A DNA stretch of 64,000 nucleotides from assembly GCF_933775445.1 (NCBI RefSeq), contig NC_065878.1, forward strand, positions 9,807,395 to 9,871,394. The letters are read 5' to 3'. The DNA is from Argentina anserina. Its lineage: Eukaryota; Streptophyta; Magnoliopsida; Rosales; Rosaceae. This document shows positions 1 through 11,085 of this stretch, in pieces; position 1 is the stretch's first letter, and each line of letters opens with the position of its first letter. Both the position numbers and the translations under genes were made by a program. Under the pieces are notes generated by a model that worked only from the letters and a program-made list of their open reading frames with translations, searched no databases and had not been told where the DNA came from.

Positions 1-136
1 TATCGGTATCGGTATCGGCCGAATCCCGAACTGAACCGTACTGGTCCCAACCCTAGTTTTTGTTGTGTGCCTACCAAATTGAATGGTTCATTTGTGTTTC
101 TGGTATCTCTGTGACTGGCATATACCTTGTCCCTAG
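1..136. other. Left-edge intergenic DNA with short TATCGG repeat
   Basis: Three TATCGG units open the window. Nothing else is recognisable before the first transposon at 137. Confidence 0.4.
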
Positions 137-654
137 TAGGAGTGGGCACGGGACGGAGCTCTTCACACGTCTCATCCCACTCTTTTGAATCGGGACGGGA
201 TCGGGACAAGACGAGGGTTTTTAAGAATGCAACTCATAATTATCCCGGTTGGGACGAGACGAGACAAATCTCACCTTCTTATAAAGTTAAATAAAAACAT
301 ATATTTTTACTTTTTCATTAACAAAATAACATTCAATAATGAAATTTTAACAAAAACAAAGCATATTATGTTCAAAATATCATAATTTACCATTATTATT
401 TGAGTTGATATAATTTTGAAGTTATTAAGAACATAAATTAATTTCATTTTGATACAAATATATAAGAATTTTTAAGTTTTCATTAAAAATAGGACGAGAC
501 GGGAGAAACAGAATATAAATTATTCGTCCAACGTCTTATCCCACTATTATGGAATGAGACAAGATCGGAATGAGACAAACGTTTTTAGACTTCCGTCTCG
601 TCCTTATAAATTTTGGGACATGATCGGAGTTTCGGTTTTTTATGCCCACCGCCA
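137..654. mobile_element. hAT-like non-autonomous element (GTGGGCA termini), copy 1
   Basis: The left end reads TAGGAGTGGGCA and the right end, reverse-complemented, reads TGGCGGTGGGCA, so the termini are imperfect inverted repeats. Subterminal DNA is packed with GGGACGGGA/GAGACGAGAC words, and the centre (about 280-437) is AT-rich. The same centre occurs in reverse orientation at about 24400-24560 inside a second element with the same termini (24327-24700), so this is a dispersed family. No coding capacity is seen. The flanking 8 bp do not match well, so the insertion is old or the ends are slightly misplaced. hAT membership is inferred from the terminal style. Confidence 0.6.
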
Positions 655-697
655 TAGTACTTAAGTTGTTCGCGTTGGGCACTCACTTCTATACCAA

Positions 698-1590
698 TTG
701 GCTATTGTTCCAAGCCGGGTCGGGTTTGGGTCTTGTTGAACTGTAAGACCAAAACCGGGTTAAAACTCAAAGCTCAAGATAAAAACCTCAGAAGCTTCTT
801 CTTCTTCTTCTTTTTTTTTTTTACACTTGGCCTTTGTTTACAAAACATAACAAATTCGTCAGAAGAAGAAGAAGAAGAGAGATGAGCAGGGCTTGCAGTC
901 TCTTCCAACTATGGCACAGCCCGCCAAACACCAGATTAGTACTCTCCGTCTCCAAAGGTTTGCAGTTTTGCCTCATTCCCTATCTCTATGTATCCTCTTT
1001 CCTTATTTTATGGTATTGAATTTGAAAAGGCACCAAACTTTTTATCTGGGTTGGCCTTGAGAATGCCTTGTTCGTGATTTTGCGGCCAGGTTTTGAACTT
1101 GATGTCAGAAATTGCTTCTTTTTGGTGATTATGGTACTGGGTTTATAGCTTATATGAGTTCTGGACCAATTACAAATGCAGGGCAATACTTGATACCAAC
1201 TGCTAGAAGTTATCCGGGTCTGTGCTACTGTAAGGGTTTACAGACTTCTAGAAGTTTTAAAGGGAAGCTATGTACCCACTGCCCAGATTAAGCAGCAAAC
1301 CTGAGGTGCTTTTTCCTATTTGGAGGTGATATCGATTTTGTTTCATGTTCAGTAGCAACATAAATAATTTCAGCCATATAGGTGATGCAGTGAATCAATT
1401 TACGTTGTTTCGTTACTGGTGTCATTCATCATGTACACAGCAATATAGGTGAAAGTGTGAGTTGAAACAATGCATACAATTATGGATAGAGGATCACTAG
1501 CAGCTTTTCTTGCTGGTCAATATATCTCTATTTCATTTACTTTTACAAAAGGGCAGTTGTATACGATAGAATGTGGTTCATTTCTTCTAA
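698..1590 (+). pseudogene. 5' fragment of PDE318/NOG1-like GTPase gene (duplicate copy)
   Basis: This stretch is a direct, roughly 0.9-kb duplicate of 7912-8827, including promoter-proximal DNA (the repeated ACCGGGT words), a GAA-rich 5' leader, the first exon (ATG at 882, exon 882-957 ending AAAG|GT) and the following intron and exon-2-like DNA. The first exon would encode a short peptide beginning MSRACSLFQLWH, possibly part of an organellar targeting sequence. Similarity to the second copy ends near 1590, and none of the downstream GTPase exons present in copy 2 (9091-10333) are found here. It is therefore a truncated duplicate, not a working gene. Whether it still drives transcription cannot be judged. 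Confidence 0.6.
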
Positions 1591-3136
1591 ATTGTTCGTT
1601 TCTCCGAAGTAACGGTCAGATATGAATAGTGCCGGCGGTAAAGAATCGCCGTTTTCTGCCGGATGTGCGAAACACGTGAGAATCATTTGCTAAACACACC
1701 TCGGTTTCTGCATTTGGATTCGGCGGTAAAACTCAGCCCAACTTATCTTAATGAAAGATATAGTGAAACTATATAAAATGTCCAGCCCAATTAGTTTTAG
1801 CAGAGATTCCATCTCTAATGAGTTTTACCAACTTATTAATGAACTATAATGACCAAAAAAATAACTTATTAATCAACTAATAATTTTGCCAAACGTTGTC
1901 CATTCAGGATAAAATGGTAAAGTTTTAATTGAGCAAAACAAATGATTTGAGCATCCTTGCAGTAAACCCAAATGGAGAAGTAAAGCAAAGTACACTGCTG
2001 CTAAAGAACAATTTAAAGTTTGAAATTGCAATAGCACCAGAAAAAGTGTGGTAGATGTAGTCCCTGATACAAGTCATTTAACACAAATTTTACCATTTTA
2101 CTTCACAAATCATTGTCCTTTTACTGTTGAAAAGGAGGCCCATTCTTTCCTGTCATCCCACTTCAATCCTCACAAAAATCCTAAAATTCAAACACAAATC
2201 TGGACAGATTTTCCACTGAGATTGCATTGAGAGGACAAGTTCCTATGGTCCTTTACTGAAAAGGCCAAAGTAAGCTATGAATAATGTGAAGCAAGACAAT
2301 AGCAAACAAGAGAATTGTGAGCTGAGGTGAAAGAACTCCTGATGTAATCCAAAGCACATTGAGAGGTTGAACTCTAAAAGAACCTATAACAGGACATAAA
2401 AACGTATCAAACGATTGAATATGCTTGTAATCATTTACCCTGCGCGTCATTGTATTCATTTGCAAAACTTTGAATCATATGTTGGTGACACTAAAGTTGC
2501 AGCATGCAGTGATACAGATACAATGAGTAGCATAAGACTTTGTCATCACAGAGTGATCACGTCAAAAAGCCAGACCCATAAAAAAGATGCAGCGTGGAGC
2601 TCTAACATTTGCATAGTAACAACTACAAATGGTTGTCTATGTCCAACATCAATAAGAGGCTTGAAACTTTGGAGATTCAAGTAAGCCTCCAATAGAGCTT
2701 GTAATCTCTTGCACACTCACTAAAGTAACAAAAACTCATTAGGCGCAGAATTTGAAAAGATGTGAAGCACAACTATCAGCAGAATCTCTTAAATTTTCTA
2801 GAGCACAACAGTATATCATCCACATTGAAATTCTCCAAACAAAACCAACTGACAGAATTTTCCCTAGTTTCAATCTTTCCATCTAATTTGACCAGGTATC
2901 ATGAATCAATAGTTCCATAATGTTAAAAGCCTAATTGTCTGTTTATGAATTTAAAATTGAAAAGTTATTACTATGCATTGTTGAAGCAAAATTAGAAGGA
3001 TCTTCCCAAACCACAACATACATATATAAACATACAAAAACAGGAGACACATAAGCATTATATTTCCAGAAACTCAAGAAGAGTCTCTTCAGAAACATCT
3101 TACAAAACACAGCAGCAGAAGGTTAGATTCGAGCAA
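1591..3136. other. Intergenic DNA, no gene seen
   Basis: No convincing coding exon was found. The last few hundred bases probably include the 3' UTR and terminator of the minus-strand glutaredoxin-like gene. At 1661-1686 the sequence GTGCGAAACACGTGAG plus ATCAT occurs, and nearly the same string recurs upstream of that gene at about 4305-4330. Confidence 0.5.
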
Positions 3137-4066
3137 TCAGCTACAAATAGGGCAAAGCACCAACCCATTCTCATTACACTCGGGACACCTCACCACCACC
3201 GTGCCGGCGCCTCCTCCTCTCATCCCCACCGCCTCCTCCTTCACCACCAGCACCATCTTGGAGCTCCCATTGCACTGAAAACACGGCAAGAACTTGGCTT
3301 CCCCGCACCCTTCGCAAACCGACCCGGCCCGCTTCTTGGGCAGCCCATCTAGAATCTGACCCAACAAACCCTCCTCCACGATCTTCAAAACTTGCTCGGA
3401 TCCACCCACATATCTTCCCTTGACAAACAACCTGGGCGGCACCGCCGCCTCTTTGTCTTTCCCCTCCATCAAATCGCTCAGCTCTTCCCGGAACCCCCGA
3501 TCCATCGACACGTCACGCTCGCAGACCATCACTCCGAGATTCTCGACCGCCGACCGCACCGCATTACACGCCTCGAAAGTCTTCCGAACTCCCCGCAACG
3601 ACGTCGTATATAGCACGACCTTGCTCTCTCCGCCCGGAGGGCATATCCTCTCGAACCGGTCCAAGACAGACCGGCTAACCCGGTTCGGGTTGGAGTTCTC
3701 TTGATCCGCGGTTCTCGGGGTCCGGATCGAGAACGGCTTGGGCGGCGGAAGAGGCGAGAAGCGGAAGCTTTCGGCGTCGAGGCCGTCCATGAGCTCCCAT
3801 GAGTTAATGACTTCGGGGTCGGACCGGAGGGGCTTCGGGTCGGACCAGAGGGACCTGGGCTCGGAGAGGGGGGCCGGGAAGATGGAGCCGAATGTGAAGC
3901 GGGGAGGTGGGGTGAGGGGGGTAGAGGTGGAGGAAGGGGGAGGGTCGAGTGTGAGGAGGCCGTAGGTGGAGGAGGTGAGGGAGACGATGTGGTGGCTCAA
4001 GGCGGAGCTGCCGATCTGGGAGAAGTCATCGTCATGGTTGAAGAGATTGGAAGAAACACAACCCAT
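3137..4066 (-). CDS. Glutaredoxin-like domain protein with C-terminal CxxC zinc ribbon (At5g39865/At3g28850-like)
   Basis: A single-exon gene of 309 aa. An open frame extends upstream to 4318, but I chose the ATG at 4066 because it starts MGCVSSNLF, a typical N-myristoylation start (MGCxxS) for this plant family, and the upstream codons are CT-rich 5'-UTR sequence. Residues 1-145 are a proline/serine-rich region containing SHHIVSLTSSTYG. Residues 149-245 form a thioredoxin-fold glutaredoxin-like domain (VVLYTTSLRGVRKTFEAC, then the VPPRLFVKGRYVGG substrate-loop region). Residues 251-308 hold four CxxC pairs (C251/C254, C262/C265, C294/C297, C305/C308), a zinc-binding DnaJ-type cysteine cluster. 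The classic CxxC redox site is replaced by TSLRG, as is usual in this subfamily, so classical dithiol oxidoreductase activity is unlikely. Probably membrane-associated through lipid modification (inferred). A rearranged copy sits inside a transposon at 57420-57880. Confidence 0.92.
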   Translation of the reverse strand: MGCVSSNLFNHDDDFSQIGSSALSHHIVSLTSSTYGLLTLDPPPSSTSTPLTPPPRFTFGSIFPAPLSEPRSLWSDPKPLRSDPEVINSWELMDGLDAESFRFSPLPPPKPFSIRTPRTADQENSNPNRVSRSVLDRFERICPPGGESKVVLYTTSLRGVRKTFEACNAVRSAVENLGVMVCERDVSMDRGFREELSDLMEGKDKEAAVPPRLFVKGRYVGGSEQVLKIVEEGLLGQILDGLPKKRAGSVCEGCGEAKFLPCFQCNGSSKMVLVVKEEAVGMRGGGAGTVVVRCPECNENGLVLCPICS

Positions 4067-4205
4067 GGTGTTGCTTTCTGAGCTCGGAAAAAAAAGAGTG
4101 GAAGAAAGGAGTGAGAGTGAGAGTGAAGAAGAAGAAGAAGAAGAAGAAGAAAGCAGAAGAAGAGGAGGTTGGGAGCGTGGACTTTTTAGATCCCTTAATA
4201 ATTTT
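4067..4205 (-). promoter_or_regulatory. CT/TTC-rich 5' leader of the glutaredoxin-like gene
   Basis: On the minus strand this is a pyrimidine-rich leader with a (TTC)n tract (4125-4150) running up to the ATG at 4066. A recognisable version of the same leader precedes the captured copy at 57420-57509, which supports it being transcribed with the gene. No TATA box was assigned with confidence. Confidence 0.45.
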
Positions 4206-4330
4206 GAATTTTGAAAAGAGAGAGAGAATGGGGATTTTGGGGGGGTTGGATTTTGAAATGGGGATGGGGACGGTAGACACGAGGGTTTAGAATCCGGCGG
4301 ATGGATCGTGCGAAACACGTGAGCATCATC

Positions 4331-4361
4331 GCTATTTCATTTTCATTTTCATTTTCATTTT
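4331..4361. repeat. (CATTTT)n microsatellite
   Basis: About five units of a CATTTT/TTTTCA hexamer repeat, upstream of the glutaredoxin-like gene. Confidence 0.8.
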
Positions 4362-4894
4362 GTGGGTTGCTTTTGTGTTCCGGCGACCTGTAGCCGCTGT
4401 CGCGTAACTCAAAAGACCGAGGAGATTCGAAGCCAGCGCCTCCCCCTTGTATATCAAAACCCCGATTAGGTAATCTTTCAAGTCCTCCGTATGGTGCTTC
4501 TGTTTATGCAAACATATGATCCTGATTTTGATATTCAATTGTCAATGAGCAACTGAATCTGCGTTCTGGAACTTCTTGGAGTCTAGGATACACATTCTGG
4601 AAACGAGAGGCAGCTGAGATTCTTTCCGTTGATAATCTGTTGTAAAGATACAAAATCAGTTCAAGATTAACCATTGATATTTTGAGTTTTTACATGTCTA
4701 GATTTTACTAAGAAATGGTTCACCCGATGTCAGGACATGCTTAAGCAACACCTTTTCAGTATGGAAGAGTCATATCCTTTGCAAATAATTGGTCTCTGTA
4801 CATGTCAGAGACGTTTTACTCAAGATTAACTTGATGCCCAGAAGATTCTGCACCAGGGTTGGAGAAGGAGGAGAAGATTTCTACAAAATCAAAC

Positions 4895-5419
4895 ATGCGC
4901 CTTCTCTTATTATCACAAATTTTAGAGGATGAAGCAGAATTAGAGGAAGTTGCAGGTGCGGCTCAAATAGTTTCGGATCAAGGTGGTGACTCTCATCAAG
5001 ATTCAACTGCGGACGGTATGTGACTAATCCACTCAATCGTAATATATATAACCTTTTGTATATTTTTTTTTCCAAATCATATCATAACCTTGTCTAACTT
5101 TGATTGATATATTCCTGCTGGTATTTCTTGATTATGAGCAGCTCCTCCTGGTCATGACTCTCACATGAAACTATTTAATGTGGTAGAAGTTGCGTTGTTC
5201 ATCAATTAACCGTTGTTTCTTGCGTACCAGGTTTATGTATTTTCCCTGAAGAACCAAAATTTGGTGTCAAGAGTCAAGACAATCAAAAATTATATCAAAC
5301 TCTTGGCTCCGGATACGGACAAAACCATCGTGGTTGTTCCACAAAATCTCACTTCTTTCGCGAAGTGCCTCATAAGTGAGATGAGATCACCTGAAATTAC
5401 TTGGAGATTTTCCGGGTGA
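4895..5419 (+). CDS. Possible small three-exon gene, unknown function
   Basis: Three short open blocks joined by consensus splice sites keep one frame: exon 4895-5015 (ends GGACG|GTATGT), exon 5142-5182 (after GAGCAG, ends AATGTG|GTAGAA) and exon 5231-5419 (after TACCAG, stop TGA). Together they would encode 116 aa. The N-terminal part is acidic (EDEAELEEVAGAAQ), and the C-terminal part contains LLAPDTDKTIVVVPQNLTSF. I do not recognise the family. Phase consistency across two introns argues for real coding history, but the gene may be larger, decayed, or part of a longer transcript. No promoter was identified. Confidence 0.35.
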
Positions 5420-6610
5420 AGTTTTGAACTGCTTAGTTTATTGTTTGAATTGACTGTTCTTAAATGTGATTATCCTCTTTTAACCCCAGTATCAGAAACA
5501 TGCAGACAATAAGTAGACAATGCTATAGTGAATAGCCTGCTTTGTTTATTTGTCTTCCATGACAATTGATGTGATCAATTGCTTAGTATTAACTGTAGTA
5601 TTGCAGTTCTGATGAGAAGGTTTCATGCTAAATTAGATATATATACAAATGTGATGCGTTATGGGTAGATTCTATTTAGAGAGGCCCAACCAGCAATATT
5701 TGTATCTGAACTTGAGCTGATGAAAACAAATGACAGTTGCATATATATGGCCTCTTTTTATACAAGTCAGCTAGCGATGAGGTGGACTCTGTATCATGGG
5801 TCCGCTGAGACTAGTTTCTGTAGTTTCTGCTACAGAGGTTTTTCTTTTCATCTGATTATGTTGTTGACCCAAGTTCTGAGGCTTTGGAATGGGGTGGTGT
5901 ACTTTTAATTAATTGTCTGATTATGTTTGCTGTGTATTGATCTTTTGTATATCTGTCAAACGTATGTGATGTACTCTTTCATAGTATTATCAGGTTGATG
6001 TTGCATAGCTTATGTACTTGCTTCATCCATTTCCACCCTTTTCTTGCACATAGCTAAATGTTGCATTGCTTGGTATTCCCAAATTTCTTGTGCTTGCCAC
6101 GGAAAATTCAGTGTTGGCAAACTTGTTCCGATTTCTGGATTTCATGGTTGCAACTTGTATGAATAGGAATTAGGAACTATCCAAGTGATATTTAACTTGG
6201 TTTAAGAATTGAAATTTCAATGAAACCCAAATGGATGCATTAATTGAATTCATGTATGAAATATTTGTCAAATATCACTCCATGTCGGCATCGCGGGGTT
6301 GCTCCACTTGCTCCATCCCTTGGTAAATTTGCTACACAATGTCAGGAGGAATATGAAGTTGGTCAACTATTCTGCCATTCCGGAATATGAAGGAACATAT
6401 ATTCACAAACTGAGTACTATGTAATACTTTTACCTTAATTTCAGAGTGGATTACATTTTCATAGGTCAAGGACTCGACGTTCCGTACCCTACGATGTAAC
6501 CAAAAAAGAATACAATGCATGTACAATCAGGATGTACAAAAGCATAGTTCAAACTTCAAACTAAAAATTTACTGTGGATTCGTCTATTGTTTACTTTACT
6601 GTTTCAAACT
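5420..6610. other. Intergenic DNA, no gene seen
   Basis: AT-rich sequence between the small three-exon candidate and the HAD pseudogene. Only short unsupported ORFs are present. Confidence 0.5.
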
Positions 6611-7661
6611 TCAAGCTCTATTCTCCAACTCTTTCAGTGCTTCCCACAATTTTTTGTCACCAAAATCTTGAATAACAAAAGAAGCTCCAGCATCTAGCAG
6701 TAAACTTTCAGGGTTCCGTGTGCCAAGACCCACCACCGGCATTCCAGCTTTTACCCCAGAGACAGAATCCTTCACAAGCAAATACAAAACAATGAGTGCA
6801 TACTTATACAAAGTTTTACATTATGATATAGAGATGTGGATGCAAAGCACAGTCATAGGATGCAAACCTCAAAGACGAAAGCATGTTTGTGTGAGACATT
6901 AAGTGCTTGAAGAGCTTTCAAGTTAGGGTCAGGAAATGGTTTTGCTCGTTCACATTCATTTGCAATAACAACTTCAAAGAAACAGTGCTGATACTAATAG
7001 CTCGCCATTTGGTCTTGGTGCATTTGTCACTGCAGCCCGTTTCAAGCCTTGGTATTCAATCCATTCTCGCAGCATATGTAAACCCTTCATAGGCTCTAAC
7101 TGTTCAGATGCCAATCTGCATAGAACCACTCGATTAAACATGTCAAAATGTGTGTCTTTGGAAAAGAGAAACCGAGATGGATTGAGCATTTATTGTGCAA
7201 ATAATATAGAATACTCACCCTAGTCCTTATCGGGGAAGATGGTGTGGTCAATCCTTATAAGATGGTAAAACTTATCCTCCATACTGCAAGGAAGTATCTA
7301 CAATTACCTTCGAAACATGTCAGTCCTTATCTTCAAAAAACGTTCTTGGTCTTTGGAGACCCCAATTGGGAAAGAGAACATGACAAAGCTCCTCATTATG
7401 CATCCCACTGATATTCTCAATGAAAAATTCCTCAGTGATCGGCACCCCACCATTAAAACCTACCTGCACACCATAGTATCAGCTTGCAAACCTAAAAGTG
7501 TGTTTATATGTGTGTGAGGGAGATATATATAATGGAGAGAGAGAGAGAGAGGGAGAGACAAGATCTTACTTCTTGAAGCATTTTCCGGAAAGCATAATAA
7601 TTGAGCGGATCTGAATCACACAATGTTCCATCTATATCAAATGGAATGGCTTCAAGGGGAG
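6611..7661 (-). pseudogene. HAD-superfamily sugar-phosphatase (SGPP-like) pseudogene
   Basis: Four minus-strand exons with good splice sites are visible: 7570-7661 (LEAIPFDIDGTLCDSDPL, the DxDGT nucleophile motif I), 7308-7463 (VGFNGGVPITEEFFIENISG), 6868-7115 (GLKRAAVTNAP, motif II region, then ECERAKPFPDPNLKALQALNV, the motif III lysine region) and 6611-6769 (DSVSGVKAGMPVVGLGTRNP, motif IV region, to stop). This order matches plant HAD-like hydrolases of the SGPP type, which dephosphorylate sugar phosphates. Disabling changes: an extra base near 7318-7327 that puts a stop after FFEDKD, a frame shift with loss of several codons near 6978-6985, a four-residue loss in GVKAG..MPVVG, and no recognisable first coding exon. 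It lies divergent to the GTPase pseudogene at 8093. Confidence 0.75.
7530..7560. repeat. (GA)n microsatellite
   Basis: GAGAGA tract within an intron of the HAD pseudogene, next to its splice donor at 7570. Confidence 0.7.
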
Positions 7662-7911
7662 CTACAAATGCTAAAGATCATTTTCTGTCATAACATAATG
7701 GGAGGTGATCCAGCATTAGAACAATAACAATTGAAAAAAATAAAGAGATGGAAAGATAATTCTTGTCAAGTAGCAGGCCTGCTGGAGGGAAAGAATAGAC
7801 TGAGCAGATACAAGTCGCAGATCAACCATTATAAAAATGCCGAATGAGATAACTTGCTCCCTAGTACTTGGAGGTTGTTCACCTTGGTCACTACTCACTC
7901 ACTACTCGCTA

Positions 7912-8827
7912 CTTATTGTTCCAAACCGGGTCGGTTTTAGGTCTGTTTTTTACTGAAAGACCAAAACCGGGTCATAACTCAAAGCTCAAGATAAACCTCT
8001 ACTCCAAAAACCTCGGAAGCTTATTTCTTTTTTTCACTTGGCCTTTGTTTTGTACCCAACCAAGTGCGTCAGAAGAAGAAGAAGAAGAAGAGATGAGCAG
8101 GGCTTGCAGTCTCTTCCAACTATGGCACAGCCCACCAAACACCAGATTAGTACTCTCCATCTCCAAAGGTTTGCACTTTTGCCTCATTCCCTGTCTCTAT
8201 GTATCCTCTTTCCTTTTTTTTATGTTACTGAATTTGAAAAAGCACCAAACTTTCTATTTGGGTTGGCATTGAGAATGCATTGTTCGTGATTTTTGCGGCC
8301 AAGGTTTGAACTTGATGTCAGAAATTGCTTCTTTTTGGTGATTATGGTACTGGGTTTATAGCTCATATGAGTTCTGGACGAATTACAAATGCAGGACAAT
8401 ACTTGATACCAAGTGATAGAAGTTATCCGGGTCTGTGCTTCTGTAAGGGTTTACAGACGTCTACATATGAAGTTGTCAAGGGAAGCTATGACCCACTGCC
8501 CAGATTAAGCAAGAAAGCAAACCTGAGGTGCTTTTTCCTTTTTGGTTGTGATATCGATTTTGTTTCATGTTCAGTAGCAACATAAATACTTACAGCCATA
8601 TTGGTGATGCAGTGGACCAATTTATGTTGTTTTGGCCCGTTACTGGTGTCATTCATCATGTACACAGCAATATAGGTGAAACTGTGGATTGAAACAATGC
8701 ATACAACTATGGATAGAGGATTGGTAGCAGCTTTGCTTACTAGTCTTCAATGTTGATATATCACTATTTCATTTACTTTTACAAAAGGACAGTTGTATAC
8801 CATGCAGTGTGGTTCGATTCTTATAAT
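7912..8827 (+). repeat. Second copy of the 0.9-kb direct segmental duplication
   Basis: Matches 698-1590 in the same orientation, about 7.2 kb away. It covers the upstream DNA and 5' exons of the GTPase pseudogene. Divergence is small (scattered substitutions and short indels). Confidence 0.75.
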
Positions 8828-10333
8828 TGATATGCATTGAAATGGCTTAAAGTTCCTGAAGTTGGCTTGACAGCTTGGGCAAGTTTGAAATTGTTGGATC
8901 TTCATAGGTTTTTGTTGTTGTGCAGTTATTATTCATGTTACTTTGATAATCTAGATTGACAGAAATTGAAGTACATCTCTCTCACATTTAAATAAGCTTT
9001 ATTATATCAGCTTGTTTTAACTTTGTTGTGCATTGCATGCCTTTTGCATTTGTCTGTTGTTAATATTTCTTGATACCATACTATTGGAAGGAAGACATGG
9101 TGATATTGTGTCTCAATTTTCTAAATCTAGGAAAAAACCCCAGAAATACTCGGAAGGTATTGGTGCATTTCAAAAGCTACCAATGGTAATGCCAGCTGTT
9201 GACATTCAGTATTCAGCACTAAGGAAGGCTAAGAGAATTGCACCAACAAAATGTAATTGCAACTCGCAGTAGTTTATATTACTGGTGACCAAGTCTACAT
9301 TTTAAGATACATCGGTCTTTAATGCTATTTTGATATATTTTGTTCTTGATCCAGCGTTGCCAATCTTCTCTGCATTTCATAGGACAGAAATAATTTGGAA
9401 AAATTGACACTTGCTGTCCTTTCACTTCTGCCAACTGCAGTACTGTATGTCCATGATCTTTCTGGAGAATGTGGAACCTCACCTTCTGATCAGGTATTGT
9501 GTGGTTTTATATACTACTGTTGAATCCAATACAAGATCGTAATTATGCTGATATTTTACAGCTTAATCCATTATGTTATAATATTTGGTATGCTTTATTG
9601 TTGCTGTTCGTTTTAGTTCATGACTGATGTGGGATGTGGGATGCTTGTATTTATTACATTGCGACACAGGGAACTATAATATTTGACTTTCCGTTCCTCC
9701 AAAATGATTTTGAAATAATTCATTTAATTATATGCCTCATTAATTTGGTAACCATCTGTGGCTTGATGTTGTGTTGAAATGTGATCTGTAGCAAAAGTCT
9801 CCGGTGCTGTTTGCTACTGATACTGGTGATGATAATGATTTTAACCTGGAAAGGTACCTGAAAATGGGCCCTGAGGGAGCTCTTCCTGTTTCAGTAAAAA
9901 ATGAAGTAGGGCTCCCAGAGGTAATCTTTACTATTATGATTTTACTGTTTGTCAGTCTATCGTAGTCAGTGCCTTTATTATAAAAGGGCCATCAGCTTGA
10001 TATCTACTATCAGTGTTGAAGCTATCTGATAAACTCAGTTTGTGCTGCCTTTATATGTTACTCTACGAGGCAGTTATGAAAATTCAGAACCCCTGATTGG
10101 CACCTTGTGAATCCAAAATGCTCTCCCTTTTGCCGTCTTGAACAAACTTGTTGCTTACTATTACAGTTACATATTACGCATTAAGGAAAGCACAATTTAT
10201 GTAATTTTAAATTTAGTGATTAGCGTTTTTTGCACTGCAGTTGAAAAGAAGAGTGCATGAACTGCTGAATGCCCAAATGACCAGGATCCAAAGTCAGGAA
10301 ACCATCCAAGAAACCCGTCAAGTCACAACTTGA
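8093..10333 (+). pseudogene. PDE318/NOG1-like organellar GTPase pseudogene lacking the G domain
   Basis: Recognisable exons: 8093-8168 (start MSRACSLFQLWH), probably 8395-8527, 9091-9252 (GAFQKLPMVMPAVDIQYSAL...APTK, the N-terminal helical part of NOG1-type GTPases), 9383-9493 (DRNNLEKLTLAVL...LYVHDLSGECGTSPSDQ), 9792-9920 (GPEGALPVSVKNEVGLPE) and 10241-10333 (LKRRVHELLNAQM, stop). In the intact family about 200 residues between APTK and DRNNLEK carry the Walker-type GxPNVGKSS loop and the DTPG motif. They are absent here, as is the exon carrying the SKCDL guanine-specificity motif. Splice sites around surviving exons are good. The family acts in plastid or mitochondrial ribosome assembly (Arabidopsis PDE318 mutants are pigment-defective). 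Without the nucleotide-binding loop this copy cannot be a normal GTPase. Confidence 0.75.
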
Positions 10334-11076
10334 TAGATCATTTTCTAAGTTCGGTTATTGGTTGCTGCTGGATGAAAGTAACGATCAATATCCATAATTC
10401 TCCATTCCCAAGAATGAGAAGCCACTGTGAACACTAAGCTGGTGGTTTGTGAGAAGCTGCAAATCTAGAGCTTGCAAATGCTTGCCCTTATAGGCGCTGA
10501 GTTTTCAGATTGCTATGCCATTGTGAAGATCTATTTCGCAACCGAGATGACATATAGGAGCTGGCTAAATGCATCAAGTGCTGCATTAACCTCCTAATCA
10601 TGCTTTGACGATAAACAACCGTAAATTAGGTATTTATATTTTCCTGCTTAATTGGTGAACAAGTTGTGTCAAAAACAGTTGCCCGCATTTCACATGTAAA
10701 GTTTTTTTTTCTTTCTGAAAAAGTAAATATACTCAGGAGGCATAAGGTATGAGCTTATGCACCTTTTGTATTCCTGAGATGTATTACTATACACTATATT
10801 GAAATATATCTTTTAACAAAATTGTGTGCCTTCTGGGAGTGAATTACCCCAGCAGGGTTTATAATCTCAGTGCTGAACTGCTGATTTGTTCTTGTTCTGG
10901 AACTATGTATTGCCTTAGTACCGTTATAATGGATTGGAGATCGCCGCCGAATATTATCTTTATAATTTGCCTCAGTGTCACATTATACTCTGGATTGTTG
11001 CATAACTTGCATTATACCTCTGGATCTTCAGGAACAAGTTCAGACCCTGACCACCTATGGTGCCCCATACCTTATA
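10334..11076. other. 3' flank of GTPase pseudogene, no gene seen
   Basis: Probably former 3' UTR followed by intergenic DNA. It ends at the target-site duplication of the MULE at 11086. Confidence 0.45.
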
Positions 11077-11085
11077 ATCTTAAAA

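Noticed and set aside
4067..4318. N-terminal extension of the glutaredoxin-like ORF by 84 codons
   Set aside because: The extension is CT-rich, low-complexity leader sequence, and the conserved family start is MGCVSS at 4066. The captured copy in the Pack-MULE also carries this stretch as leader.
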